Of a stretch of DNA of 64,000 nucleotides, positions 28,801-38,091 are shown in pieces. The notes beneath the pieces are model-generated. The model searched no databases, was not told the origin of the DNA, and was given only the letters and a program-made list of their open reading frames with translations. The translations under genes and the position numbers were made by a program. How positions within the stretch are numbered: position 1 is the stretch's first letter; each line of letters opens with the position of its first letter. This stretch comes from an uncultured Clostridia bacterium (lineage in GTDB: Bacteria; Bacillota; Clostridia; TANB77; CAG-508). The stretch lies in assembly GCA_934182605.1 (NCBI GenBank), contig CAKPRQ010000008.1, forward strand, positions 21,173 to 85,172, read 5' to 3'.

Positions 28801-29479
28801 GTCTATTCCAAGTAGGATCTAAATCATCTAATGTTGTATCAAATGGTCCTTGCCCACCTTCCACAGTTGTCAATTGTAAAGCTGGTAATGTTTCCATATG
28901 ATATGGATCTGTTTCGTCTGGATTAGAAAAATACCATATTGCTAATTGTTGTACAACTTCTATATCATCGTTTGTTAACAATATTTCATCTTTTTCTAAA
29001 TCTGGAAATACTGTTGAGAACATAGCATCTTTTAATTCAAGTGCATTTTTATCTTTTGGTAAATAAAAGTTGTCTAACAATGCTAATACTGCATTATAAT
29101 CTGTATATGCGTATTCTTCTCCATTTATTGTTGCAGTTTTCTTCTCATCACTTGGTAATATTTTCTTTATGCTATCTGGTATTGTTGAAAATTGCTTCAT
29201 ACCATATGATATATTATATTCTCTCTTTTCTATATGAGCATTATCTCCAAAACCTTGTCCCGCTTTCAAACAATAAATTGCATTGTCGTATGTAAAATTG
29301 TTTCCTTCATATTCTACAATTTTCCATACATTTTTTGAATTTGCTTGGTAACCATATCCACCTTCACGAATACTTACTATTCCAAAAGTTCTACTTTCTT
29401 CTGCAAATACTATACTTGCAGTAAAAATTGCTACTAGAACTAATATTATTGGTAGTAATAGAATTTTTCTTATTTTCAT
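25826..29479 (-). CDS. Thioester-domain adhesin with four DUF11-like repeats
   Basis: 1217 residues. A signal peptide (LLLPIILVLVAIFTASIVFA) is at ~6-26. Residues ~45-200 look like a TQXA thioester domain: Cys in AIYCLKAGQGF and Gln in VVQQLAIWYFSN are spaced and framed as in the Cys-Gln thioester adhesins of Gram-positive bacteria. A spacer follows, then repeats starting near residues 396, 635, 825 and 1013 with F-D-L-(A/S)-L-(R/L)-K openings, each ending in an Asp-rich DxDSTPDN-like linker. The end is a membrane helix (WLFTIGIAIFGTGVFFIKK) without LPXTG. Inferred role: covalent attachment to host or matrix amines. Confidence 0.8.
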   Translation of the reverse strand: MKIRKILLLPIILVLVAIFTASIVFAEESRTFGIVSIREGGYGYQANSKNVWKIVEYEGNNFTYDNAIYCLKAGQGFGDNAHIEKREYNISYGMKQFSTIPDSIKKILPSDEKKTATINGEEYAYTDYNAVLALLDNFYLPKDKNALELKDAMFSTVFPDLEKDEILLTNDDIEVVQQLAIWYFSNPDETDPYHMETLPALQLTTVEGGQGPFDTTLDDLDPTWNRQSQAAELYTFLIEHAKMMADLYGYDDVRGYSVIPVEIFDTEITNEIIKGKIVVGPFKVADLETGLAYDLTVTVKDDSENEKEYKLLDSNKNEVAEGTTVKDLVNQEFYVAISEDENIQKLNFEIKATYNEKTMTFYTVGGSELLEQPVVVIENKEKEIVKNFETDILRPEFDLALRKFITNINGVDVTTREPNVNTDALKDGSATTATYQHTKVAVPVNTGDIVTYTIRVYNEGDMAGYAEEITDYIPEGLGFIVGHNNNATNHWKINDEGTLNTINLSAIPNATQNLELSDFTGVESLNDVTVVTGKAKITSDLLKYVEGETKNLIQEFNKDTGYIAYKDITVTCVVVETDSTKNTLKNIAEVSKDLDKYGAEVEDRDSTPNNVDINVYPNDSNVEDDDDFENLVIKDFDLALRKFITEVDGTSINNRYPVPVIDEATGEITYNHPKDVVRVKNGSIVVYTIRVYNEGAVDGYAKEIKDTLPVGLDFLPEHEINKKYGWTVSEDGRTVQTTYLSKENSEDNLIEAFNSANMIGPDYKDVEIACVVNLPSNSNDILINTAEIKDDSNKDGNDVTDQDSTPDNNAPEEDDIDTEKVQIVNFDLALRKFITGVNDTEVTTREPVVNVAENGKITYTHPKDPVEVQNKDVVIYTIRVYNEGNTNGYATEVKDNVPEGLVFLPQSQVNIEYGWTVSEDGKTITTNYLSEENNVSNELLGFNKEEMTTPDYKDVKVAFMVDEKSMPEDRVIINIAEISEDDNEFDADDEDSTPNNGDESEDDIDKEYLVVKYFDLSLLKWVTGARVTVDGETTVYETGHTGYENPENPLKISINKRKIDTTEVKFVFKIKVTNEGQIAGYATELKDYVPGGLEFIAADNPKWTVNENGEVVTNQLQDVLLNPGESAEVEIILTWIKNENNMGLKTNVAEISEDDNDADSDDIDSIPDNKVPEEDDIDDAPVILEIMTGSKENYIWLFTIGIAIFGTGVFFIKKYII

Positions 29480-29636
29480 TTTTTACTCCATTCCTTTCAC
29501 AAATATTATAATTAAAAAATTTTGATTTTTTTACTTATTCTCCTATTATTTTACATCATACATAGTTATTATAACATATTTAGAAAAATTTTACAATAGA
29601 ATTTTATGTAAATTTCGTATTTTTACAAAAGCTCCA

Positions 29637-29658
29637 CCCCGACGTAGTCACGTCGGGG
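29637..29658 (-). terminator. GC-rich terminator of the foreign lipoprotein gene
   Basis: CCCCGACGT-GACT-ACGTCGGGG with TGGAGCTTTTGT after it on the minus strand, 28 bases past the stop. Its G+C content matches the gene and not the surroundings, so it came with it. Confidence 0.85.
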
Positions 29659-29685
29659 CGGTGTTGGTTGAACTTAGTTATCAGC

Positions 29686-30234
29686 CTAGTTGGCCGTTGT
29701 CGCCAAAATCGAACCGATAATGCCAATTGCCAAGGTACCAGCTGTTATGCCAACAGTGGCATACGTTTGGTTTGCCTGGGAATCAGCCATCTGTTGCTGA
29801 TTCATCTGGCTCTGTAGGGCCTGCAGTTGCTGCTGACGCTGTGCCTGAGCTGCCTGAAGTCCGGCACTGGAATTGTCCTTAAAGACAAGTTCCATGCGTC
29901 CCTTCTTCTTAGACTTGCCCATCAGTTGATAACCCACTCGGGTCATGTCAGCTTCGCACATCATGTCCGCATACTGCTCACCGGATTGCACCACACAAGT
30001 AACCATAGCAGGACGGGCCTGCAAGGCATTTGCAAGCTCTTGCGGATTGGACACTAGAGCTCCCATCAGGATGAAAGGCTTAGTAACTTGGTACTGATAG
30101 ACCGGTGTAACCGGGGCCTGCTGAAGCGCAGCGTACTGTGCTTGAAGAGCCTTGTATTCCTTGGACGGCCCGCAAGCCACCATGGAAAGAGAAAAGCTCA
30201 CAACCATAGCCAGAGCGATGATACGCTTAATCAT
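29686..30234 (-). CDS. GC-rich lipoprotein of apparently foreign origin
   Basis: 182 residues from ATG 30234, chosen because GGAGG lies 5 bases upstream. A lipoprotein signal (MIKRIIALAMVVSFSLSMVAC) ends in a lipobox Cys at residue 21. A Gln/Ala-rich coiled coil (YKALQAQYAALQQAP and later QAQRQQQLQALQSQMNQQQM) surrounds a central domain with VTCVVQSGEQYADMMCEA. The C-terminus is a Gly-rich hydrophobic helix (TVGITAGTLAIGIIGSILA). The gene is over 50% G+C in a <30% region and uses CTG, GCC and CGC codons its neighbours avoid. Composition and style suggest a Gram-negative donor. Family not recognised. It keeps its own ribosome binding site and terminator. Confidence 0.75.
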   Translation of the reverse strand: MIKRIIALAMVVSFSLSMVACGPSKEYKALQAQYAALQQAPVTPVYQYQVTKPFILMGALVSNPQELANALQARPAMVTCVVQSGEQYADMMCEADMTRVGYQLMGKSKKKGRMELVFKDNSSAGLQAAQAQRQQQLQALQSQMNQQQMADSQANQTYATVGITAGTLAIGIIGSILATTAN

Positions 30235-30427
30235 GTTGTCCTCCAACAGTTTTTTGGAGAAATCTCCAAAGTTAAAAAACAAAACTCTACATATTTATTA
30301 TACAATAAAAATCTAATTTTGTCAAACTTATACAAATAAATTCAAGTTACATAGTATTTTGACTTTTCTTTTATTACATGTTATAATATTACACAGTTTA
30401 TATTAAAAAATAAAAAAGGGGTTACAT

Positions 30428-30670
30428 ATGACACCTGAATTGGCTCAAACATTGAATTCAGTTGGTTGGGGAATTGTTGTTGCTTTCCTACTTTCGTTAA
30501 CTTTTGCAATTATATCAACTAACCGAATTATTATAATCATAGCAATTATTGGAATATACGTAGCTATAGGCTTATGTTTTGGTATAGGGTTTGGTTTTGG
30601 GAGCTTAACATTAATTGGTTTAGGATTTTTGCTAATCATTATTTATAATATTTGTGCAAAAATTTTTTAA
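30428..30670 (+). CDS. Small two-to-three-span membrane protein
   Basis: 80 residues from an ATG 6 bases after GGGG. Nearly all hydrophobic: helices at about 11-29, 32-50 and 54-75 (VGWGIVVAFLLSLTFAI, IIIIIAIIGIYVAIGLCFGI, LIGLGFLLIIIYNI). Family not recognised. It is one of the few plus-strand genes and sits at the boundary between the foreign lipoprotein and the secretion operon. Confidence 0.6.
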   Translation: MTPELAQTLNSVGWGIVVAFLLSLTFAIISTNRIIIIIAIIGIYVAIGLCFGIGFGFGSLTLIGLGFLLIIIYNICAKIF

Positions 30671-30694
30671 CCTTTTTAGCCTCTTATTTAAAAA

Positions 30695-30720
30695 AAGATA
30701 TCCATAATTTTGGATATCTT
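30695..30720. terminator. Bidirectional terminator between small membrane gene and T4SS operon
   Basis: AAGATATCC and GGATATCTT flank an 8-base loop, with A-runs on the left and TCTTTTATTT on the right. Suited to stop the plus-strand gene and the end of the long minus-strand operon. Confidence 0.7.
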
Positions 30721-30753
30721 CTTTTATTTAAATTTATTAAAATGTGTTATTTT

Positions 30754-31695
30754 CTAAAAAGGTATTTCTATACTATATAATTTTTTAGCTATGCTTAACT
30801 CATAATCTTTTAATTCTTCAAATCCCGAATATTGTGGCAAAATCCTTACTGCATTAAAGATTAATCCTACCGATGATTTTTCTTCATCATAAAATTTAGT
30901 AAAGTTTAAAGAAAACGTTTGAGTTTCATTTGGATGTACAACAACATATAAATTGTCATTATCTGTTGTTCTTGATTCCGTACCTACCTGTAATATTATT
31001 TCGTTATTTTCTTGTGAATCTGCCATTACTATAATATTTGAGGTTTTGTTTTTAATTTCTACAGTATAAATTTCTTGTTCATAGAATACATCTTTGGATT
31101 TTACATTAATTTTTACAAATTCATCTTCATAAATTTCTTCTATATTTTCACTTGTTATATACTGTCTTAAAGATAAAGAAATTTTACCATCATTTTCTTT
31201 AAGTGCTATTTTCTCTTCGTAAAAATATAAATCATCTTTATTTGTTAACCCCGTTGCCATCAAATCTTCCATTATACGCATTCTATATATATATGTATCA
31301 TTATAATTTGAAAAATTTTGTAAGTAATATACTTTATTTTCATCAAAAACAATATCTATATATTTCTTAAAATCTTCAAGTGTTGGAAAATAAATCCTTT
31401 TACATTCTTCTGATACCATATTGTATGCCTCTCCATATTGTTTATTGTTGCAATAATTAAAATATGTATCTATTGTCTCATTAATAGGTTGTTTTAATTT
31501 TTCTGGTACTGTTTCTCCAGTGTCCATAATAGCTTGATGTTCATTATATGTAGTCCTTTCAAAATCTTCAAAACTGTATCGTTTTAAAATTTGATTTACA
31601 ACCATTACTAATAACCATATGACTAATAAAAATATTATTATTCTTCTATTTTTTTTGAAAAAATTCCTTACTTTTAATCTAAATCCTGTAAACAA
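30754..31695 (-). CDS. T4SS VirB8/NTF2-like protein
   Basis: 313 residues. It starts at TTG 31695, 9 bases after GGAGGGG; no better start is present. A short basic cytosolic segment (RLKVRNFFKKNRR) is followed by one membrane helix (IIIFLLVIWLLVMVVNQIL). An extracellular NTF2-like fold at ~65-170 (ETIDTYFNYCNNKQYGEAY) and a second beta-rich domain to the end follow. The layout matches VirB8/TcpC-type scaffold proteins of Gram-positive T4SSs. Last gene of the operon. Its paralogue lies immediately upstream. Confidence 0.65.
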   Translation of the reverse strand: MFTGFRLKVRNFFKKNRRIIIFLLVIWLLVMVVNQILKRYSFEDFERTTYNEHQAIMDTGETVPEKLKQPINETIDTYFNYCNNKQYGEAYNMVSEECKRIYFPTLEDFKKYIDIVFDENKVYYLQNFSNYNDTYIYRMRIMEDLMATGLTNKDDLYFYEEKIALKENDGKISLSLRQYITSENIEEIYEDEFVKINVKSKDVFYEQEIYTVEIKNKTSNIIVMADSQENNEIILQVGTESRTTDNDNLYVVVHPNETQTFSLNFTKFYDEEKSSVGLIFNAVRILPQYSGFEELKDYELSIAKKLYSIEIPF

Positions 31696-31712
31696 AACTT
31701 ATTTCCCCTCCT

Positions 31713-32270
31713 TCACTCTGCTTGAAAAGACATTGTATATACATCATAGTCTGTTTCATAAAATATAAATTTTTGTGCAATTCCTGGCGTATTATCATCT
31801 GTTAATTCAAACAAGTCTACAAATGTTACATCGAGTATATAATAATTCCCCATTCTTGTTAAATCATCATATGTTACACTTATTATTGGTGAATACTTAT
31901 TATTTACATATGTTATATATGAATCCAACGTTTTAAAATAATTATTTCTAAACTTTTGGTCTAACATATTATAAGCAGTTTCATAATCTCTGGTTTCCAA
32001 AGAATCTATATATTTATTAAAATAATATTTTATTCTTTCAGGTTCCTCCATACTATATAATTCTAATTTTTCACCACTTACAACTTGTCCATTCTCTTTA
32101 TCTATCACTACCTTGTCTTCTCCTGTATAATTCCTGTTTCCTACAATATTGTATACTAGAATAGCAATTATTGCTATTACTAGTATAATTATTGTTATTA
32201 TAAAAGGAGTAAAGTTGCTTTTTTTATTACTACTACTATTTCTTGTATTATTCATCTTCATTTTGTCCAT
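31713..32270 (-). CDS. Small T4SS VirB8/NTF2-like protein
   Basis: 185 residues. The start overlaps the end of the 1943-residue gene by 23 bases behind AGGAGG. Basic/Asn-rich cytosolic tail, one membrane helix (FIITIIILVIAIIAILVYNI, ~22-42), then a single NTF2-like domain (RIKYYFNKYIDSLETRDYET...NNYFKTLDSYITYVNNKY, split here) that aligns with the first domain of the next gene. Probable scaffold subunit. Confidence 0.65.
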   Translation of the reverse strand: MDKMKMNNTRNSSSNKKSNFTPFIITIIILVIAIIAILVYNIVGNRNYTGEDKVVIDKENGQVVSGEKLELYSMEEPERIKYYFNKYIDSLETRDYETAYNMLDQKFRNNYFKTLDSYITYVNNKYSPIISVTYDDLTRMGNYYILDVTFVDLFELTDDNTPGIAQKFIFYETDYDVYTMSFQAE

Positions 32271-35200
32271 TTGGCATACCTCCTTTTAATGGTGTGTATT
32301 GTTGATATGGTGGATATATATATTCTGACACGTCATCTACTGGTGTTTGGTCTTTATCTAATACCATTATTTTTATAGCTTCATCTGTTGTTTTTCCTAT
32401 AACAGATTGTGCTGCTTCCCCTGTATATTTACCTTCTGCATCAACTGTATATTCAACTTTTCTTACTATTGAGCCAACTTGAACATTACTATAATCTCCA
32501 CCTATTAATATTATTCTCATGCCATCTGCATTTTCATCACCTGTGTTTCTTAATTCTATTGTAACACTTTGAGAAACTTGTTGTCCCAATTCATTTTTTC
32601 TTGCTTCTGTTTTTGCCACAATTACTCCTTCTACTGGTGAAACAATATCTAATCCTGGTTCAAACCCGTATACTGGGTCTAATGATTTCGGATTCAAAAT
32701 TCCTACTTTACTTGCTGCCCAAGTATAAGGCTCATATTCTGCTTTTTCTACTTCTTGTATTTCAGAATCTTTATAAGCATAATAAGTAATTTCTAAGTCT
32801 ACAGTTCCACCATCTTTATATCCATAATAATATACAGTCACAAGTCTATAGTCATAATCAACATATTCTGAAGATATATCTTTTTCAAATACCCTATAAT
32901 CTATTGCATTCCCAGGCATATTTTGTTTGGCATATGCATCTGCATCTATACTATTTGAAAGTGGTTGTGTATCAATCGTTTTTATTACTTCTACCTCAGG
33001 ATCAGAATGTTTTTCTGTATAATATGAAGCTCCATCAGGCATATTATTCATTGCGATTTCATTTATCTTATTAATATCATCTACACTAATCTTTTGATTT
33101 AATGTTGAATGAACTGATGCATCACCTATAAATACAGGCTCCTTCACTTTAGCAGTTTTAAATATCCATCCAATTGTATCCTTCTTTATAGCATTAGGAT
33201 CTATAGTTGGCATAAATCCAAAGTTAGAATCAAACGCCCAAGATACATCGTTAAATAATTCTTTAAAATATCTAAATAAATATTGTGAATCTGCACTTTG
33301 TATTCCCTGTAGCATAGCATATATTGCTGTTTGGACATCGCCATCTGTTGCTTCCCATATTGTTTTACCATATTGTTCTACATATTCTGGATCTGAAATC
33401 CTACTCATGTCTATCCCTGGAGTATCTAATATTATATACTTATCTTCTCTAAATGTTTTTATCCAATGTCTAGAAGAATACAACACTCTAACAGGTTCTG
33501 CTTTTTGGAAGTAATCTTGTGTTCTTATTTCTCTTACATAAAAACCTGTACTGTATTCTGAATATGGTTCTTCTATTGCATCATCTTTTGCTTCTACGTC
33601 TATATCCTCTTTAGGACCACTTGTCATCGCATCTTTTAACTTACTGCTAAAATTTCCGCTACCTGTTAAATTGCTCTTTAATTTTTGCGATAAGTTTTCA
33701 GAAATTCCATCTTTTACACCTTGTTTTATTTTTTCTGTTAGTTGGCTACTTACCTTATCAACTAATTTTTCTGGCAAATTTTCAACTTGTTCTAGTAATT
33801 TATCTACACTAACATTTTGCAAATCTTTAACTTGATTTGCTATATTGTTTAAATGTAAACTATCAAATCCTGGTACCTTATCCACTAATTTTACAATTGT
33901 ATCAGTATCAAAGTCATCTGTAAGATCATTTACTAGTTTTACAGAATTATTAAGTGTTCTTAAATTATTTGCTAGTTCTGTTTCGTCAGATCTCATTAGA
34001 TAACCAGAAATACCATTTATAGCTTGTTGTGTAGTAACATTTTGACCATTGATTCCATCTATAATCATATTTATATCTGAAGTTCTTAAGTTTGTCAAAT
34101 CTGAACCATATTGTTTTACCAATGTCTTCATTTTATTATTTGCTACATCTAAATTATTAAAGTCATTTGCTAAAGCAATAAGATCATTTTGACCTAAGTC
34201 TGGAATCCTATATTTTAAATTTGATAGATTCGTACTATCCCAAGAATTAATATGATCAACAACTCCGGTAACTTCATTTTCTAATTTTGATGTTTGTGTT
34301 TTTATTTTCCCTATAGTATTATCATCAATACCATCTAATGTATTTGTTATTCTATTAATATCTGATTTATAAGTATCTATTTCCCTCTGTATTTTTGTTA
34401 TTTCTTCTAAATCTAAATTTTCCCCTGCTGTTTTTAATTGTTTTGTCTTATTTTCCAAACTATCTATTTTATTTAATAATCCTTTAACTTTAGGATCTGA
34501 AGAATTTAATGAATTTACTGCATTTTTTGTAGCAACAGTCTCTTTAGTTAATGTATCTATTTTATCTCCCAAACCTGTTACACTATTAGCTACAGAATTT
34601 AATACTCTAGTATCCATTCCAGTTATATCTCTAGATAATTTATTAACTTGATTTGATAAATTTGCTATACTACTCTCTGCACCTGTTAATGCTGAAGTAA
34701 TTCCTGTAACCTGTCCACTTACATTCTTTAATTGATCAAAATCCATATTCGGAATACTTGCTATTTGACTTAAGTCTGAATATGGTAATCCTGTTAATTG
34801 TTTTGAAAATTCGTTCTGTAATCCAGATAATATTTGTGTATTAAACTTTCCTTCTACTAACTTTTCTATTGAACCATCCAACTTATCTACAATTGGTTCT
34901 ATTGCTCCATCTGTAAGTTCTTTAGTTACACCATCTAATAAATTACCTGAAATTATTCCAAAATCTTCTTCACTTAAACCGCTAAATAAAGTATCACAAG
35001 ATTCTACTATAGAATTCTGCATTTCCTCTATTGATGATGAAAATCCTTTTACTAATTCATTTGTTAATTTATCAAATGAAGTATTTGAGAAGTCAGCGAA
35101 CTTATCAAATTGTTCATTGAATACTTTATCAAGATTACTTAAATCTACGTTATTTACCACTTTTTCTAAATCATTTATACTACCTAAACCAGCAATATCC

Positions 35201-38079
35201 ATATTCATTAATTCTTTTTCTAAATTCAATTCATCCCAAAGTTTCTCTGCGCTTAATTGTAAATTATCTACATTTATTTGGCTAGTTATCTTATCAAAAT
35301 CTAAATATTTAGACATATTATCTAAATTAATACCTGTTTCTGCTAACTCTTGTAAACTGTCGAAAGATAGATTTCCTTTTAAAAAGTCTTTTACATTTAA
35401 CATTCCTGCCAATTCATTAGGTAACAAATCTTTTACTTGAGCTGAAATTTCATTAACAACAGCCTCGCTAAGCATTTGGTATGCTTCTTGCATAGCAGCC
35501 TCTGACACTGATGTCATAAACCCAGAAATTCCTGAAAATCCACCTGTAAATACTGTAGTCATAACCTTAATGGCAACATTTATAAGTCCCATTAATCCAC
35601 TATTACCTACTGGTTTTAAGTCTCCAGAATCCTCTCCTATCTTTTCCTTGTCAGCATTATCCCTTCTTGTATAAGCATAGTATCTTACATATCCTGGATC
35701 TCCTTCTTTCAAGTTTCTAATTTCATATACATCTATTTTTTTACCATTATATTCTCCTTGGAATATAACTTGTTCATAATACCAATGGTTAAGAACTTTA
35801 GTAATATATGGAGTAAATGCAGTTATTTTTGTGTTATTTATCTTTCTCATTTCCTCTAATGCAGACTGACTAATACCTTTAGATTTTATAGTTGCATCAT
35901 CCATTTGTGATATTGGTATCATTTCTGGTTTTCCATTCTCATCAAGTACAATTTTGTTATTCTCATCAGTCTTTGCATAAACTAGTGATACATCCACATT
36001 TGTAAGTTCTTTTATATCTAAAAATACTTTTGTGTCATATGTTGTTGCCCATTTATATGCAAATTCTGGTGCCCTAGTTGCCAAATGTAGCGTTAAAAAT
36101 AATTCAGTTGGAGTTCCATATTTTTCTGTCCACTCTTTTAGACTATATCTATATACATCATACCCACCTGTATTAAAAGCATCTACTATATCTACTTTAC
36201 TTATGAACATCTCCTTAGTATCTCTTTTTATAAAAATTCTTGTAGTTAAAGTTGATATATCATTAACTTGTGTATCTCTACTATTTGTTTCTCCCATAAA
36301 AAAGTCTGCCAAACTATCTGCAAGAGAAACTAAACTACCTATAAGTGATGTTGGTAAAAGATTAGCTAATACATTTTCTAACGTAGTTCGCTCCAAAACT
36401 ATCATACCGGTTCCCCAATTATCATCCATTGTAGAAGTTCCATCAAAAAGTCCTGTAACTCCGTCCCATATTGATTTAACGCTATAATTTTCATTTGCTA
36501 TTAAATAACTTCTTTCTTCTGCAGATATGTAAGCTGGTAAATATTTTGATTCTATGTCCTTTATATTTCCTTCTTTGTCTTTTTCAAGTTTAGTTACAAA
36601 TCCGTTATCTACAAGATCATATCCCATACTTTCTAAATATTCTGCTAAATTTTTAACAACGGTAGGCGTTGCCTTTTGAGGACCATTAATTAATTCGGAA
36701 ACGCTTCCCTTTGTTTCTTGCCAAAAAGTATCCCACATATTTGCAATTTTATCTCTTACCATACCTGGCATATTCATTATAAAAGATATTGCACCAACGA
36801 CTAATATAACTATTACTATAAAAATACCACCTAGACCTATAATAGCACCTATGCTTAAGAATTTTTTAGCTTTCATAGCCTTTTTAGCTGCTACCATTGC
36901 CTTACTTAATTTTTTAGTAGCACCACCTGCGGTTCTTGATGCTCTTCCCAAATTATTTACAATTCTATTACTTACTTCAGAATCTATATCTCTACCATCG
37001 GAAATTGGTTGAGCCTGTCCTCCAGTTACTCTTGAAGTTGTTCTTCCTGCATTCCTCGTAGTATTATCTCCAATTCCTGCTAACATTCCTCCCGCTCCTA
37101 ATATTCCGCTATTATCTGTGGAAGAAGTTTTTGGATTTCTACTACCTGATTTGTTATTTTTTCCTTCCTTGTTTATTATTCCATCTGTATTACTACCACT
37201 ATTTAAACCTGCTAAACTTGCTCTTAACATATCACGGTTATTCAGGTCAGAATTATTAGGACTGGTAGTAGTTTCCGAAGTATTATTGTCATTAGCTTTA
37301 TTATTTGTATTTCCATCTTCAGTATTGTGACCTGATTCGGAAGATAGATTTTGCCCTGAATTACCAGAGTTTCTACCTACATTAGAAGCTCTATAACTCC
37401 CAGACATTACTCTAGTTGGTGTACCATTTTTAACATCCACACTAAATGAAGGTATTCCACCAGAAGTTGCTTCTCCACCACCTGCATAATTATTAGTTGG
37501 ATTATTTATTATTGGTGGAACATTTCCGAACATATCACTTGTTGGTTGTCCTCTTAAGTTTTGCGAACTCGATGTTGCACTATTTATTTCATCTTCAGTT
37601 TCTTGTATAGCTTTTTGTTGTTCTTTTCTAATTTTTCTTACTAAATCTTGAGGCAAATCCCTTTCTGATACTTTATTACCATCTTCATACATCTCTGTTG
37701 TTACATTTTCTTTAGCTAAATTGCTGGTAGAGCTAGCTATGGAACCTGCTTGAATTGTACTGCCACTAGATGTTTTTCTTACATCAAGAGTTTTATCAGG
37801 ATTTTTTGCTTGCCTTTTTTGTTCCATTATTTCTCTTGCCTCTTGTTGTTGTTGTTGTTTTGCTAAAGTTTCTTTTTCAGTTGCCATTCTTTGTTTTTCT
37901 ATTTGCTCTGCTCTTGCTTGCTCTTTTTTACTTTCTTCTCTTCGAATTCTATCTCTTTTTTTTCTTTCTTTTTGTTTTCTTTCCTCTGAAATTTTTTGTT
38001 CTTCTTCTACTTGATATTCTATATTTCTTATTCTTTCATCACGTTCTTGCCTTGACTGAAACTCATTATCTTCACCCAC
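32248..38079 (-). CDS. 1943-residue T4SS coiled-coil protein with degenerate LytM/M23-like C-terminus
   Basis: It starts at GTG 38079, 8 bases after AGGAGG inside the preceding gene's end. Residues 1-100 are a highly charged cytosolic coiled coil; 100-400 are low-complexity Ser/Asn/Gly; one membrane helix lies at ~413-440 (IGAIIGLGGIFIVIVILVVG). The large exterior part has a long helical section at ~960-1480 with repeated L-x2-I-x3-L patterns. The C-terminus (~1783-1926) resembles an M23/LytM beta-sandwich (GLDIVSPVEGVIVAK), but the metal-binding His residues are missing (FEPGLD where HxGxD is expected, no HxH). It is probably structural: a cell-wall-spanning or pseudo-hydrolase component. 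There is no close match I can name. Confidence 0.7.
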   Translation of the reverse strand: MGEDNEFQSRQERDERIRNIEYQVEEEQKISEERKQKERKKRDRIRREESKKEQARAEQIEKQRMATEKETLAKQQQQQEAREIMEQKRQAKNPDKTLDVRKTSSGSTIQAGSIASSTSNLAKENVTTEMYEDGNKVSERDLPQDLVRKIRKEQQKAIQETEDEINSATSSSQNLRGQPTSDMFGNVPPIINNPTNNYAGGGEATSGGIPSFSVDVKNGTPTRVMSGSYRASNVGRNSGNSGQNLSSESGHNTEDGNTNNKANDNNTSETTTSPNNSDLNNRDMLRASLAGLNSGSNTDGIINKEGKNNKSGSRNPKTSSTDNSGILGAGGMLAGIGDNTTRNAGRTTSRVTGGQAQPISDGRDIDSEVSNRIVNNLGRASRTAGGATKKLSKAMVAAKKAMKAKKFLSIGAIIGLGGIFIVIVILVVGAISFIMNMPGMVRDKIANMWDTFWQETKGSVSELINGPQKATPTVVKNLAEYLESMGYDLVDNGFVTKLEKDKEGNIKDIESKYLPAYISAEERSYLIANENYSVKSIWDGVTGLFDGTSTMDDNWGTGMIVLERTTLENVLANLLPTSLIGSLVSLADSLADFFMGETNSRDTQVNDISTLTTRIFIKRDTKEMFISKVDIVDAFNTGGYDVYRYSLKEWTEKYGTPTELFLTLHLATRAPEFAYKWATTYDTKVFLDIKELTNVDVSLVYAKTDENNKIVLDENGKPEMIPISQMDDATIKSKGISQSALEEMRKINNTKITAFTPYITKVLNHWYYEQVIFQGEYNGKKIDVYEIRNLKEGDPGYVRYYAYTRRDNADKEKIGEDSGDLKPVGNSGLMGLINVAIKVMTTVFTGGFSGISGFMTSVSEAAMQEAYQMLSEAVVNEISAQVKDLLPNELAGMLNVKDFLKGNLSFDSLQELAETGINLDNMSKYLDFDKITSQINVDNLQLSAEKLWDELNLEKELMNMDIAGLGSINDLEKVVNNVDLSNLDKVFNEQFDKFADFSNTSFDKLTNELVKGFSSSIEEMQNSIVESCDTLFSGLSEEDFGIISGNLLDGVTKELTDGAIEPIVDKLDGSIEKLVEGKFNTQILSGLQNEFSKQLTGLPYSDLSQIASIPNMDFDQLKNVSGQVTGITSALTGAESSIANLSNQVNKLSRDITGMDTRVLNSVANSVTGLGDKIDTLTKETVATKNAVNSLNSSDPKVKGLLNKIDSLENKTKQLKTAGENLDLEEITKIQREIDTYKSDINRITNTLDGIDDNTIGKIKTQTSKLENEVTGVVDHINSWDSTNLSNLKYRIPDLGQNDLIALANDFNNLDVANNKMKTLVKQYGSDLTNLRTSDINMIIDGINGQNVTTQQAINGISGYLMRSDETELANNLRTLNNSVKLVNDLTDDFDTDTIVKLVDKVPGFDSLHLNNIANQVKDLQNVSVDKLLEQVENLPEKLVDKVSSQLTEKIKQGVKDGISENLSQKLKSNLTGSGNFSSKLKDAMTSGPKEDIDVEAKDDAIEEPYSEYSTGFYVREIRTQDYFQKAEPVRVLYSSRHWIKTFREDKYIILDTPGIDMSRISDPEYVEQYGKTIWEATDGDVQTAIYAMLQGIQSADSQYLFRYFKELFNDVSWAFDSNFGFMPTIDPNAIKKDTIGWIFKTAKVKEPVFIGDASVHSTLNQKISVDDINKINEIAMNNMPDGASYYTEKHSDPEVEVIKTIDTQPLSNSIDADAYAKQNMPGNAIDYRVFEKDISSEYVDYDYRLVTVYYYGYKDGGTVDLEITYYAYKDSEIQEVEKAEYEPYTWAASKVGILNPKSLDPVYGFEPGLDIVSPVEGVIVAKTEARKNELGQQVSQSVTIELRNTGDENADGMRIILIGGDYSNVQVGSIVRKVEYTVDAEGKYTGEAAQSVIGKTTDEAIKIMVLDKDQTPVDDVSEYIYPPYQQYTPLKGGMPNGQNEDE

Positions 38080-38091
38080 TTAACTCACCTC

